A stretch of DNA of 64,000 nucleotides from Spirochaetales bacterium (GTDB lineage Bacteria; Spirochaetota; Spirochaetia; UBA9216), in contig JAEKNX010000012.1 in NCBI GenBank assembly GCA_016839055.1, positions 62,001 through 126,000 on the forward strand. Direction: 5' to 3'. Positions within the stretch are counted from its first letter, which is position 1. Each line of letters begins with the position of its first letter. A program made the translations under genes and the position numbers. Shown here in pieces: positions 34,664-43,145 of the stretch. Under the pieces are notes generated by a model. The model ran no database searches. It saw nothing but the letters and a program-made list of their open reading frames with translations, and had not been told where the DNA came from.

Positions 34664-36079
34664 ATGCAAAAAAAGAAGTATAAACCCTATCCTGAATATA
34701 AAGACTCCGGTGTTGAGTGGCTGGGGAAGGTTCCGGCGGATTGGGAACTTAAAAAATTAAAGTATATTGCATCAGTTATGCCAAGTAATGTTGATAAAAA
34801 GACAAAGAAAGGCGAGAAAGATATCTCCTTATGTAATTATACTGATGTATATTATAACGATTTGATTGAAAGCTCGTTAGATTTTATGAAGGCAAGTGCG
34901 ACAGCTGAACAAATTAGCAAATTTGTACTTGAAAGCGGTGATACTATCATCACAAAAGATTCGGAAGATCCGAATGATATCGCTATTGCTACATTTGTTA
35001 GTGAAAATCTTTCAGATGTAATTTGTGGATATCATCTTGCTCTGATAAAACCATTTAATAGGCATAATGGTGCATACTTAAAACGGTTTTTTGAATCTGG
35101 ATATTCACGCTCCTATTTTTCTACAAGAGCCAATGGTTTGACCAGATATGGATTAGGAACATACTCAATTCAAAATGTGAATTTTCTGCAACCTTCTTCC
35201 CCTGAACAAACCCAGATAGCAGCCTTCCTCGATCATGAAACCGCTAAAATTGATAAACTCATCGAAAAGCAGAAGAAGCTTATCGAGCTGCTGAAAGAAA
35301 AGCGACAGGCGGTTATCAGTCATGCTGTTACAAAGGGGTTGAATCCTGATGCACCCATGAAAGATTCCGGGGTAGAGTGGCTTGGGGAAGTCCCGGCACA
35401 TTGGAAAGTAAAAAGAATAAAACATTTAGCATTCACTATTTCAAAAGGAACGACTCCGAGCACTGTTGGAGGGGAGTTCATTGATAGTGGGATTCGATTT
35501 TTAAAGGCAGAAAACATAGGAAAATCTGCGTATGTTTCAGAAGAACCTACTTTTTTTATATCTAAAGATGTTGATGGGTTAATAAGTAGAAGTAGATTGA
35601 AAGAGAATGATGTTCTTGTGATTATTGCAGGAGCCACTACAGGGGCAGCGTCTATTATGCAATCAGATTTTTTACCAACGAATATAAATCAGGCTGTTAG
35701 TTTTATACGGCCGAGAGTATTTCAATATTCAAAACTAATTTTTAATTGGTTATTAACCGATTTTACTAAAAGAATAATAAAAGAGGGAGCGGTACAATCC
35801 GCACAACCAAATTTATCAATGGAAGATCTTGGTAATATTCCTATTATTGTTCCTCCGAAGATAGAATTAGAGAACATAACTAAGTATATTGATAAGCAAA
35901 CAAATAAACTTGATTATTTAGTAATGAATGCAATGAATGTTATCTCCCTCCTACAAGAACGTCGCACAGCCCTCATTTCTGCTGCCGTCACCGGTAAGTT
36001 CGACGTTCGGGATTGGAAGGCTCCTGAATCTGTAATAGCTGAAAATAATATGCCTGATAAAGAGGCATGTTTAACATAG
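34664..36079 (+). CDS. hsdS: Type I restriction specificity subunit HsdS
   Basis: 471 residues with the two-repeat HsdS layout. Each half starts with the same phrase: YKDSGVEWLGKVPADWELKK at about residue 10 and MKDSGVEWLGEVPAHWKVKR at about 227, followed by a target-recognition domain of about 150 residues and a coiled-coil spacer (DHETAKIDKLIEKQKKLIEL, then DKQTNKLDYLV). The two recognition domains differ, as expected for a split DNA target. Start ATG 34664 follows GGAG by seven bases. The recognition domains are more A/T rich than the neighbours, as is common for exchanged segments. It directs HsdM and HsdR to DNA. Confidence 0.95.
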   Translation: MQKKKYKPYPEYKDSGVEWLGKVPADWELKKLKYIASVMPSNVDKKTKKGEKDISLCNYTDVYYNDLIESSLDFMKASATAEQISKFVLESGDTIITKDSEDPNDIAIATFVSENLSDVICGYHLALIKPFNRHNGAYLKRFFESGYSRSYFSTRANGLTRYGLGTYSIQNVNFLQPSSPEQTQIAAFLDHETAKIDKLIEKQKKLIELLKEKRQAVISHAVTKGLNPDAPMKDSGVEWLGEVPAHWKVKRIKHLAFTISKGTTPSTVGGEFIDSGIRFLKAENIGKSAYVSEEPTFFISKDVDGLISRSRLKENDVLVIIAGATTGAASIMQSDFLPTNINQAVSFIRPRVFQYSKLIFNWLLTDFTKRIIKEGAVQSAQPNLSMEDLGNIPIIVPPKIELENITKYIDKQTNKLDYLVMNAMNVISLLQERRTALISAAVTGKFDVRDWKAPESVIAENNMPDKEACLT

Positions 36080-36089
36080 AGAGGAAAAT

Positions 36090-37037
36090 ATGCCCTTATT
36101 TCAAAGAGAAAAACAAAAACTGTCATTAATAAAACCGGGAAAGTTCGCGAATGAGAAAGAGCTTCAGGCTCTGTTTGAATCCAACCTCAGTGAGATCTTC
36201 AACTGCCGCTTTGTGGCAACCGAGTTCTCAACTGGCCCTGTTCACGGCGGCCGTATCGATTCACTTGCGTTGTCTGAGGATAATAACCCGGTCATTATCG
36301 AGTACAAGGTTATAGGCTCTTCTCAGCTAATAAACCAGAGTCTTTATTATCTTTCCTGGATGAATGATCACAAGGGTGACTTCGAAATAGCAGTTCAGAA
36401 AGTCTTTCCTGACGAAAATATCGAGATTGACTGGTCGAATATCCGTGTAATATGCATTGCTCCGGAATACAAGAAGTATGATTTACATGCTGTTAAGATG
36501 ATGGGCGCGAATATCGAGCTCTGGCAATACCGTTATTACGAGAACGGGGCATTATTCTTCGAGGAAGTATACAAGAGATCGGTGGTGATGGCATCGGCAC
36601 AGAACGAAAATGATATAGGTAAGAATCCTGTTATGGTCGAAGCCGGCAAAAAGGCTGCCCTTACAAGGGCAACGGGTGTTTATTACATAGAGCCGCATCT
36701 CGACAAGATAGAAAAAGAAAAGAGGATCCTGGCTGAATTACTTCAGGAGTTCATCATCGGCCTCGATGAATCTATAGAAGAGGTACCGAAAAAGCACTAT
36801 ATCGCATACAAGATATCGCAGAACTTTGTCTGTATGGAAGTTCAGAAGAGCAAGATACTGCTTTTCCTTAAAATAGATCCTAATACTATTATTGATATGC
36901 CTGATAACTGCAGGAATGTTCGGAATATTGGTCATTACGGCACCGGTGATTTTGAAGTAACGGTGTCAAATGAGGCTGATGCTGAAGCGGCAAAAGAGTT
37001 TATCCGTCTTTCATTCAATAACATCGGCGGGAATTAA
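36090..37037 (+). CDS. PD-(D/E)xK nuclease-fold protein with C-terminal DUF5655-like domain
   Basis: 315 residues. The N-terminal half is nuclease-like: an early glutamate helix (NEKELQALFESNL), then D57 in GGRIDSLAL, and E71-Y72-K73 in PVIIEYKV, an ExK triad in the order D...ExK. The C-terminal half, from about residue 225, has LDESIEEVPKKHYIAYKI and SKILLFLKIDP, the DUF5655 pattern thought to bind DNA or another ligand. It lies ten bases after hsdS and ends before a 218-base gap. Proteins of this type are common in restriction islands as accessory factors. Its role there has not been worked out, to my knowledge. Confidence 0.78.
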   Translation: MPLFQREKQKLSLIKPGKFANEKELQALFESNLSEIFNCRFVATEFSTGPVHGGRIDSLALSEDNNPVIIEYKVIGSSQLINQSLYYLSWMNDHKGDFEIAVQKVFPDENIEIDWSNIRVICIAPEYKKYDLHAVKMMGANIELWQYRYYENGALFFEEVYKRSVVMASAQNENDIGKNPVMVEAGKKAALTRATGVYYIEPHLDKIEKEKRILAELLQEFIIGLDESIEEVPKKHYIAYKISQNFVCMEVQKSKILLFLKIDPNTIIDMPDNCRNVRNIGHYGTGDFEVTVSNEADAEAAKEFIRLSFNNIGGN

Positions 37038-37064
37038 AATGTTCAGTTTATATCAGTCTGTAAA

Positions 37065-37094
37065 TTTCACAAAAACTCCTATGTTTTTGTGAAA
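37065..37094 (+). repeat. Hairpin downstream of the DUF5655 gene
   Basis: A 12-bp perfect inverted repeat (37065-37076 with 37083-37094), with loop TCCTAT. No T run follows on the plus strand, so termination is uncertain. It is A/T rich and marks the end of the upstream gene set. The rest of the 218-base gap holds only the promoter for the next gene. Confidence 0.6.
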
Positions 37095-37226
37095 AAATGG
37101 AATGTATTATATTTATGTAAAACGTTACAATAAAAGCAGTTATAATAATTTTTTTGATGATTAGAGGTGTCTAATATTTTCGAAGAGTTTATACAGTTTT
37201 TTCGTGGGCAATGGTAAGAATTATTA

Positions 37227-37235
37227 TGTTATAAT
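37227..37235 (+). promoter_or_regulatory. Extended -10 promoter of the ATPase/nuclease module
   Basis: TGT followed by TATAAT (37230-37235), 21 bases before the ATPase start, which has GGAG seven bases upstream. No clear -35 box. It suggests independent expression of the two-gene module inside the restriction island. Confidence 0.5.
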
Positions 37236-37255
37236 TTCCAAAACTGGAGAAAGAG

Positions 37256-38488
37256 ATGAGTAGGATAAGAATAAAGAATTTCGGACCGGTGAAGGCCGGT
37301 TGCACTGATAACGACGGTTGGATTGATATTAAAAAGGTAACTCTATTCATCGGTAATCAGGGTTCTGGAAAGAGCACCGTAGCAAAGCTAATCTCGACAT
37401 TTCTCTGGATAGAAAAAGCTCTCGTCAGGGGCGACTATAAAAAAGAGTGGTTTGAAGAGAACAATAAATTTATAAAGTTTCTAGGATATCATAGACTTGA
37501 GAATTATATTGTTAGTAATGAGCCAAGAAGGACCCCTGAAATTGAATTTCAAGGTGAAATCTATATCTTTAAATATCAAAAGGAAGTTCTTTCCATAAAA
37601 AAAATAAATGATAATCAATATACACTTCCGCAAATAATGTATGTTCCGGCCGAGAGAAACTTTATATCTTATGTACGGTTCCCTAAAGAACTGAATATTA
37701 CATCATTAGCTTTGAATGAATTTCTCGGTGTATTTGAAAACGCTAAGACGGCTATGAAAGATTCAATTAAATTGCCAATTAATAATGCCCTGCTTCAATA
37801 TGATCGATTGAACGATAATCTGAATATCAAAGGTGGAGATTATCGTGTTCGTCTTAGTCATGCCTCAAGCGGCTTTCATTCGATTGTACCTCTCTATCTC
37901 GTATCGAAGTATTTATCAGAATCTGTTAAGAATGTAGAGAGCAACATTCATTTAATGAGTAATGAACAAGCTGCAAAATTTAAAAACGAATCTAACATGA
38001 TAATGAATAATAGCGAATTCACCGAACAACAGAAACGGCTTGCATTATCCACACTTTCTTCAAAATTTAACAAGGGTGAGTTTATCAACATCGTAGAAGA
38101 ACCCGAGCAGAATCTTTATCCCTCATCGCAGTGGGAACTGCTGAAGAGTTTATTGACGTTCAATAATTACAGTTCCGGCAATAAACTGATAATGACTACC
38201 CATAGCCCTTATTTTATAAATTACCTGAGTCTTGTAATACAGGCTAATCAGATTATGGATAAAGGCCCTGCTGAAAAACAGCTAAGCAAACTAAAAAAAA
38301 TAGTTCCCTTAGGTGCTCTGACTAAGTCTGATGATGTTGTTATTTATCAGCTGGATGAGAGAGGCGGAACAATTTCGCGTCTGGATAATTATGATGGAGT
38401 ACCATCTGACAAAAACTATCTGAATTTTGAACTTGAACAAGGAAATGTTCTTTTTGATAGATTACTCGAAATTGAAGAAGAACTATGA
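37256..38488 (+). CDS. AAA/OLD-like ATPase of a two-gene module
   Basis: 410 residues. Walker A is GNQGSGKST (33-41), the ABC-like signature is SHASSGFHS (201-209), Walker B is FINIVEEPE (276-284), and the switch histidine is TTHSPYF (314-320). This is the SMC/RecF/OLD-like ATPase group (AAA_15/AAA_21) without a TOPRIM domain. The middle (about 230-265) is a short charged insertion that may be a coiled arm. It overlaps its partner by four bases (ATGA). Similar ATPases with small nucleases are widespread defence effectors. A Bacteroidota-like origin is possible, judged only from memory of partner sequences. Confidence 0.85.
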   Translation: MSRIRIKNFGPVKAGCTDNDGWIDIKKVTLFIGNQGSGKSTVAKLISTFLWIEKALVRGDYKKEWFEENNKFIKFLGYHRLENYIVSNEPRRTPEIEFQGEIYIFKYQKEVLSIKKINDNQYTLPQIMYVPAERNFISYVRFPKELNITSLALNEFLGVFENAKTAMKDSIKLPINNALLQYDRLNDNLNIKGGDYRVRLSHASSGFHSIVPLYLVSKYLSESVKNVESNIHLMSNEQAAKFKNESNMIMNNSEFTEQQKRLALSTLSSKFNKGEFINIVEEPEQNLYPSSQWELLKSLLTFNNYSSGNKLIMTTHSPYFINYLSLVIQANQIMDKGPAEKQLSKLKKIVPLGALTKSDDVVIYQLDERGGTISRLDNYDGVPSDKNYLNFELEQGNVLFDRLLEIEEEL

Positions 38489-38988
38489 AATTAGATTTCT
38501 TTAATCCTCGTTGTCAGGAAACTCCACGTTCTGATGTGCTCTTCGGGATCTGTGATGATGAAGATGGTACAAGGGCATATACTACAACAGATAATAACAA
38601 TTCATGGGTGGCGAGTGTCATCAATGAAAGAGAAATTGAATTAACTTTCACAGCCGTAGATAAATGTGTTTTGCATGATGGTGATATGCCTGGACGAGGG
38701 CGTTGTGACGGAATGCTGACCTCAGATAAGCACCTATTTCTAATTGAATTGAAGAATCAAAGTCCTCCCTGGTTGTCTGATACCCAGAAACAGTTGGAGT
38801 CTTCAATCAATTTCCTTGAAGAATATCATGAGGCTGAGCTGAGAGGTTATCAGATTAAAAAGATTTTTGCATGTAATAAGAAAAGACCCAGGATGAGGGT
38901 AAACTCATCCTATCGAGAAATGAAGACTTACTATAAGAAAAAATATAATTTCTGGTTTGAGTTTGGGGCAGAAATAAGAGTAGTGTAA
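38485..38988 (+). CDS. Small PD-(D/E)xK-like protein, partner of the ATPase
   Basis: 167 residues. It begins MKLDFFNPRCQETPRSDVLF and GICDDEDGTRAY. The nuclease-like core is D75 in GRCDGML and E88-L89-K90 in FLIELK, the D...ExK order, followed by the helix LSDTQKQLESSINFLEEY and the strand YQIKKIFACNKK. I recall related small proteins of unknown function lying beside AAA ATPases, often in Bacteroidota, but cannot name a family. Its start overlaps the ATPase by four bases, so production is coupled. The pair is the best candidate in this window for an undescribed defence or toxin module. Confidence 0.75.
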   Translation: MKLDFFNPRCQETPRSDVLFGICDDEDGTRAYTTTDNNNSWVASVINEREIELTFTAVDKCVLHDGDMPGRGRCDGMLTSDKHLFLIELKNQSPPWLSDTQKQLESSINFLEEYHEAELRGYQIKKIFACNKKRPRMRVNSSYREMKTYYKKKYNFWFEFGAEIRVV

Positions 38989-39015
38989 ACCGCAGATTTA
39001 AAAGGAATATTTAAA

Positions 39016-42000
39016 ATGACAAACGATACAACCAAAGAACAAACCTTTCAGGACAATATAATCGAGCAGCTTGTCTCAAACGGCTGGCTGCTTGGAACTC
39101 CGGAGGGATATAATCGTGAACTCGCCCTCTATGAAGAGGATGTTCTCGGGTTTGTTAAGGATACCCAGCCTCAGCAGTGGGAACAGTTTTGTAAACTATT
39201 CCCCGGGAATCCTGAGGTGAAGTTTCTCGAACGTGTGGCCGTTCAGCTGGGAAAGGTTGATCCTAATGCAGCTGATAAGGACCTAAGGACCTTCGGTACC
39301 TTGGGTGTGCTTCGGCATGAGCTCAAAATACGCGGAACACGTTTCTCTCTCTGTCAGTTCAAGCCGGAGCATGATCTTAACCCTGATGCGATTGATAGGT
39401 ATGAAAAAAATCGCCTGAGGATTGTGCCTGAGCTCGTCTACAGCCCCTGGGCGGGGAAAAGACCTGATAACAGTGTAAAAACAAAAGCCTGGCGTATAGA
39501 TCTTGTACTTTTTGTCAACGGGATACCTCTATCTACTATGGAGCTGAAGTCGGAGTTCAAGCAGGCTGTAGAGAATGCAATTAGTCAATATAAGAGAACA
39601 CGTCTGCCGATAGACCCCGCCACGAAGAAACCCGAACCTCTATTAACCTTCAAACGCGGAGCCCTTGTACATTTCGCGGTGAGTCAGTACGAAGTTTACA
39701 TGACAACAAAACTCGAAGGAGCAGATACCTTCTTCCTTCCGTTTAATAAAGGAACTTCCGAGGGTGGAGCAGGGAATGATGTGCCTGATGATCCCGATTG
39801 TTATGCTGCCGATTATCTCTGGAATGAGGTGCTTCTGCCGGATAATCTATTGAACATCCTTGCACGCTTCGTTCATCTTGAGATAAAAGAGACCGAAGAC
39901 TGGGAAGGCCGCAAATATAAAAAGGAAAGCCTGATCTTCCCAAGGTACCACCAATGGGATGTTGTTCGAAAACTGATAGAGGCGTCCCGAACAGAAGGAC
40001 CGGGCTATAAGTATCTTATTCAGCACAGTGCCGGCTCGGGTAAATCTAACTCTATTGCCTGGACTGCCCACCAGTTATCGGCTATCTATAAAGATGACGG
40101 ATGTAAGCTGTTTGATTCGGTAATAATTGTAACCGACCGAACTATCCTCGATGATCAGCTTCAGGATACCATTTACCAATTTGAGCATAATGATGGTGTG
40201 GTTGGTCGTATAAGCAGAAGAATTGGGGAGGGATCAAAATCAGAGAAGCTCGCCTCTGCGCTTGAGGGTTCGCAGCCGATAATTATCGTCACCATTCAGA
40301 CCTTTCCTTTTGTACTCAAAGCCATCGAGAAGAGCATCAGCCTGAAAGAGCGGAGCTACGCGATAATTGCCGACGAAGCTCATTCCTCCCAGTCCGGAAC
40401 TACCGCCCGGCAGCTTAAAGAAGTTCTAATGATAGACGCAGCAGACGAAGAACTTTCCTCCGAGGACATCCTTGATGCTACAGTTGCCGCAAGAAGAAAT
40501 TCGAAGAATCTAAGCTATTACGCCTTCACAGCCACTCCGAAAACAAAGACTCTTGAGCTGTTCGGCCGTTTGCCGAAACCTGAAGAGGCGCCTTCCAGGA
40601 CTAATCTGCCTGTTGCATTTCACGTATACAGTATGCGTCAGGCCATTGAGGAAGGTTTTATCCTTGATGTACTGAAGAATTATACCAACTACAAGGTTGC
40701 CTATAATCTTGCCCTTAAAATCGGCAGTGAAGATCAGGAGGTTGAGAGCAGAAAGGCCCAGGTGAAGCTTAATCAGTGGGTCAGGCTTCATGATTATAAT
40801 ATCGCACAGAAAGTTAAAGTCATCGTAGAGCATTTTAGAGCCAATGTTATGGGGCTTCTCGGCGGACAGGCCAAGGCTATGGTTGTCACGAGTTCTCGTA
40901 AAGAAGCTGTCCGCTATAAACTTGGAGTTGATGAGTATATAAAAAAGAAGGGGTATAAACACATCCGTGCTATGGTCGCATTCTCGGGTGATGTTGAGTT
41001 CAGCAGCAATGATCCTAATTCAGAAAAATTGCTCGGCAACAAGTATAATGAAAAAGGGATGAATCCGGATCTTAACGGACGTGATATGCGAAAGGCATTC
41101 GATTCGGATGATTATCAGGTAATGATCGTAGCAAACAAATTTCAGACTGGTTTTGACCAACCGAAACTCTGTGCAATGTACGTAGATAAAAAACTCGGTG
41201 GAGTGGAATGCGTCCAAACCCTTTCACGATTGAACCGGACATATCCGGGGAAGGCTGAGGTCGGAACCTTCATCCTTGATTTCTTCAATGAGCCGGATGA
41301 AATCCTTTCGTCTTTTCAGCCATATTATCAGACCGCTGAGCTTGCCGATGTCTCCAATCCGGATCTGATCTTCGATCTGTTTGAAAAACTCAATACCGCC
41401 GGAATCTATCTCTGGAGCGAGGTTGAGAATTTTTGCGTCGCATTCCATCAGAAAAAGAAAAGCAATGCAGCTGTTAGTAATATCTGCAAGCCCGCAGTAG
41501 ATAGGTGGCGAATCCGGTATAAAGAAGCGGTCGCTGAATATAAAAAGCTGAAAGACAATTTTGAACGTACAAAGAAAACGGGAGATCCAGTTCTTCGAGC
41601 GAATGCCGAGAATGCCTTGAAGGATGCAAAAAAAAATAAAGATGCCCTTGAGATTTTCAAGAAGGACCTCGGAACCTTTGTTCGGTTCTATGAGTTTATG
41701 TCGCAGATAGTCGATTACAATGATAAAAGCCTTGAAAAGCTATCATTGTATGCCCGAAATCTACGACCAATGTTGCGCGAAGCGTTAATAGATGATGATA
41801 ATATTGATCTTTATAGTGTTGTATTAAGTCATTACAGACTTTCTGAGTTAAAAAAGCAGGATTTAGTCCTCGACAGCGATTCCAGGGAAAAGCTTATTCC
41901 GGGAGAAGGGGCAGGTTCCGCGAAAGCAAAGAACCGGAAGGAAGAACTTATCTCTGAGATTATTAACAAATTGAATGAACTTTTTGATTCTGAAGACCTC

Positions 42001-42252
42001 TCAAATAATGATATGGTCAATTATTCCTATACAATCAGGGATAAGGTCATAGAGAATAAATTTGTGATGACCCAGATTGAAAATAACACACGCGAGCAGG
42101 CGATGCTCGGTGATTTCCTGCGGGCAGTCGATGATGCAATTATTGAGAGCAGTGAGGCTCATCAGAATCAGAAGATTCAGCTTCTGTCTAATCCTAATAA
42201 AGCAAAAGCCTTTGCCGAATTGATTTTTGATTTGATAAAGATGGTGAGTTGA
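39016..42252 (+). CDS. hsdR: Type I restriction endonuclease HsdR
   Basis: 1078 residues, a normal size. The N-terminal nuclease domain has D162 and E177-L-K179 (TMELKSE), the RecB-like active site. The helicase part has Walker A SAGSGKS (338-344), DEAH (453-456), and motif VI QTLSRLNRTYPGK. A C-terminal helical region contacts HsdM. It cleaves unmethylated foreign DNA after ATP-driven translocation. AAGGA precedes ATG. Because hsdM appears frameshifted, an active HsdR would be dangerous, which makes the frameshift worth checking. Confidence 0.96.
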   Translation: MTNDTTKEQTFQDNIIEQLVSNGWLLGTPEGYNRELALYEEDVLGFVKDTQPQQWEQFCKLFPGNPEVKFLERVAVQLGKVDPNAADKDLRTFGTLGVLRHELKIRGTRFSLCQFKPEHDLNPDAIDRYEKNRLRIVPELVYSPWAGKRPDNSVKTKAWRIDLVLFVNGIPLSTMELKSEFKQAVENAISQYKRTRLPIDPATKKPEPLLTFKRGALVHFAVSQYEVYMTTKLEGADTFFLPFNKGTSEGGAGNDVPDDPDCYAADYLWNEVLLPDNLLNILARFVHLEIKETEDWEGRKYKKESLIFPRYHQWDVVRKLIEASRTEGPGYKYLIQHSAGSGKSNSIAWTAHQLSAIYKDDGCKLFDSVIIVTDRTILDDQLQDTIYQFEHNDGVVGRISRRIGEGSKSEKLASALEGSQPIIIVTIQTFPFVLKAIEKSISLKERSYAIIADEAHSSQSGTTARQLKEVLMIDAADEELSSEDILDATVAARRNSKNLSYYAFTATPKTKTLELFGRLPKPEEAPSRTNLPVAFHVYSMRQAIEEGFILDVLKNYTNYKVAYNLALKIGSEDQEVESRKAQVKLNQWVRLHDYNIAQKVKVIVEHFRANVMGLLGGQAKAMVVTSSRKEAVRYKLGVDEYIKKKGYKHIRAMVAFSGDVEFSSNDPNSEKLLGNKYNEKGMNPDLNGRDMRKAFDSDDYQVMIVANKFQTGFDQPKLCAMYVDKKLGGVECVQTLSRLNRTYPGKAEVGTFILDFFNEPDEILSSFQPYYQTAELADVSNPDLIFDLFEKLNTAGIYLWSEVENFCVAFHQKKKSNAAVSNICKPAVDRWRIRYKEAVAEYKKLKDNFERTKKTGDPVLRANAENALKDAKKNKDALEIFKKDLGTFVRFYEFMSQIVDYNDKSLEKLSLYARNLRPMLREALIDDDNIDLYSVVLSHYRLSELKKQDLVLDSDSREKLIPGEGAGSAKAKNRKEELISEIINKLNELFDSEDLSNNDMVNYSYTIRDKVIENKFVMTQIENNTREQAMLGDFLRAVDDAIIESSEAHQNQKIQLLSNPNKAKAFAELIFDLIKMVS

Positions 42253-42368
42253 ACCACCTTTGATTACTGTTGAACTCTTAACATGCTTTTTGTAATAGGA
42301 TATCATTCATAAACGGTGTAGACCTGCAAAGATGGAATTATCTTCAATTACATAGATTATCCAGGATG

Positions 42369-42403
42369 CTCGCAAGCTGCGAGGAAACGGTCATTCTCCT
42401 CGC
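42369..42403. repeat. Competing inverted repeats at the end of the island
   Basis: CTCGCA...TGCGAG forms one 6-bp stem and TGCGAGG...CCTCGCA a second 7-bp stem; both use the middle TGCGAG. They lie in the 160-base gap between the convergent ends of hsdR and the next gene. No T run is present. This could be a weak terminator. Nothing else was seen in the gap. Confidence 0.35.
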
Positions 42404-42414
42404 AAAGCTAATTC

Positions 42415-43143
42415 TTAGAAATGGAAATATCGTTTTAATTTTTTAAATGAACTCTGACGGATTATTTTCCTTGCGAGCAGAAATATGAATGCAAGCGATC
42501 CGGCGGTAATGGATGCCTGGAATGACCAGGTGAGCTCAATGTTTCCCGAGTTGAGGTCAAGAATCAATTCAACAAGAATGCTCAGGAGCGCACCTGCGGT
42601 CAGGACTACACCACTGGCAAAGAGTCCGCCCTTCCTATGGTTTTTAATAATGATCGCCGGCAGAAACACCAGGGTGAAAGAGGAAATAGTTATCGGCAGT
42701 CCTGCGGTCCAGAACCATGTAATCTCGCCCCGGTAGAGATCCAGTGAGAATAAGAACGGAACCGTCAGACAGAACAGGAATAGAAATATTGCTTTCCAGT
42801 TCTTGATGAATCCGAAAAGACAGATTAGAATTCCGATGAACATTCCGAGTGAACTTAGTACATAGGGTGAAAAGGTTAGCTGCCCGTTTGCATACCAGTC
42901 CTGCATTGTATTATTGAAACCCGTGAAGATAACAATGAGTACAATAACAATGAATGCAATTGCTTTTCCTCTCTTCTTGCGGAGTTGTTTAAATACCTTC
43001 AATTCTTCATAATAGTTCTTTAATTCAATTTCTTCTTTTTTTATGTCAACCTCGTAAGGGATTTCCGGAATAGAGAATGAGCATAGTGGGCACTCAGTGA
43101 TATTATAGTCAACTTCTACTCCACATCTTGGACAATACGGCAT
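42415..43143 (-). CDS. Zinc-ribbon membrane protein (DUF6320-like)
   Basis: 242 residues. The N-terminal zinc ribbon is CPRCGVEVDYNITECPLC (four cysteines). About five to six membrane helices follow from residue 60 (AIAFIVIVLIVIFTGF, then FLFLFCLTVPFLFSLDL, then AGLLPI-like and GALLSILVELILDL). Such proteins occur beside condensation-domain acyltransferases. It starts two bases after the upstream acyltransferase-like gene, so they form one unit. Function unknown. Confidence 0.7.
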   Translation of the reverse strand: MPYCPRCGVEVDYNITECPLCSFSIPEIPYEVDIKKEEIELKNYYEELKVFKQLRKKRGKAIAFIVIVLIVIFTGFNNTMQDWYANGQLTFSPYVLSSLGMFIGILICLFGFIKNWKAIFLFLFCLTVPFLFSLDLYRGEITWFWTAGLPITISSFTLVFLPAIIIKNHRKGGLFASGVVLTAGALLSILVELILDLNSGNIELTWSFQASITAGSLAFIFLLARKIIRQSSFKKLKRYFHF

Positions 43144-43145
43144 TC

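Noticed and set aside
37256-38988. PrrC-type anticodon nuclease
   Set aside because: PrrC is one protein with ATPase and HEPN-like parts; here the ATPase is separate and the partner has a D...ExK core.
31668-42414. Integration of the restriction island at tRNA-Val with flanking att sites
   Set aside because: I searched the end of the island by eye for a copy of the tRNA 3' end and found none; no integrase is present.
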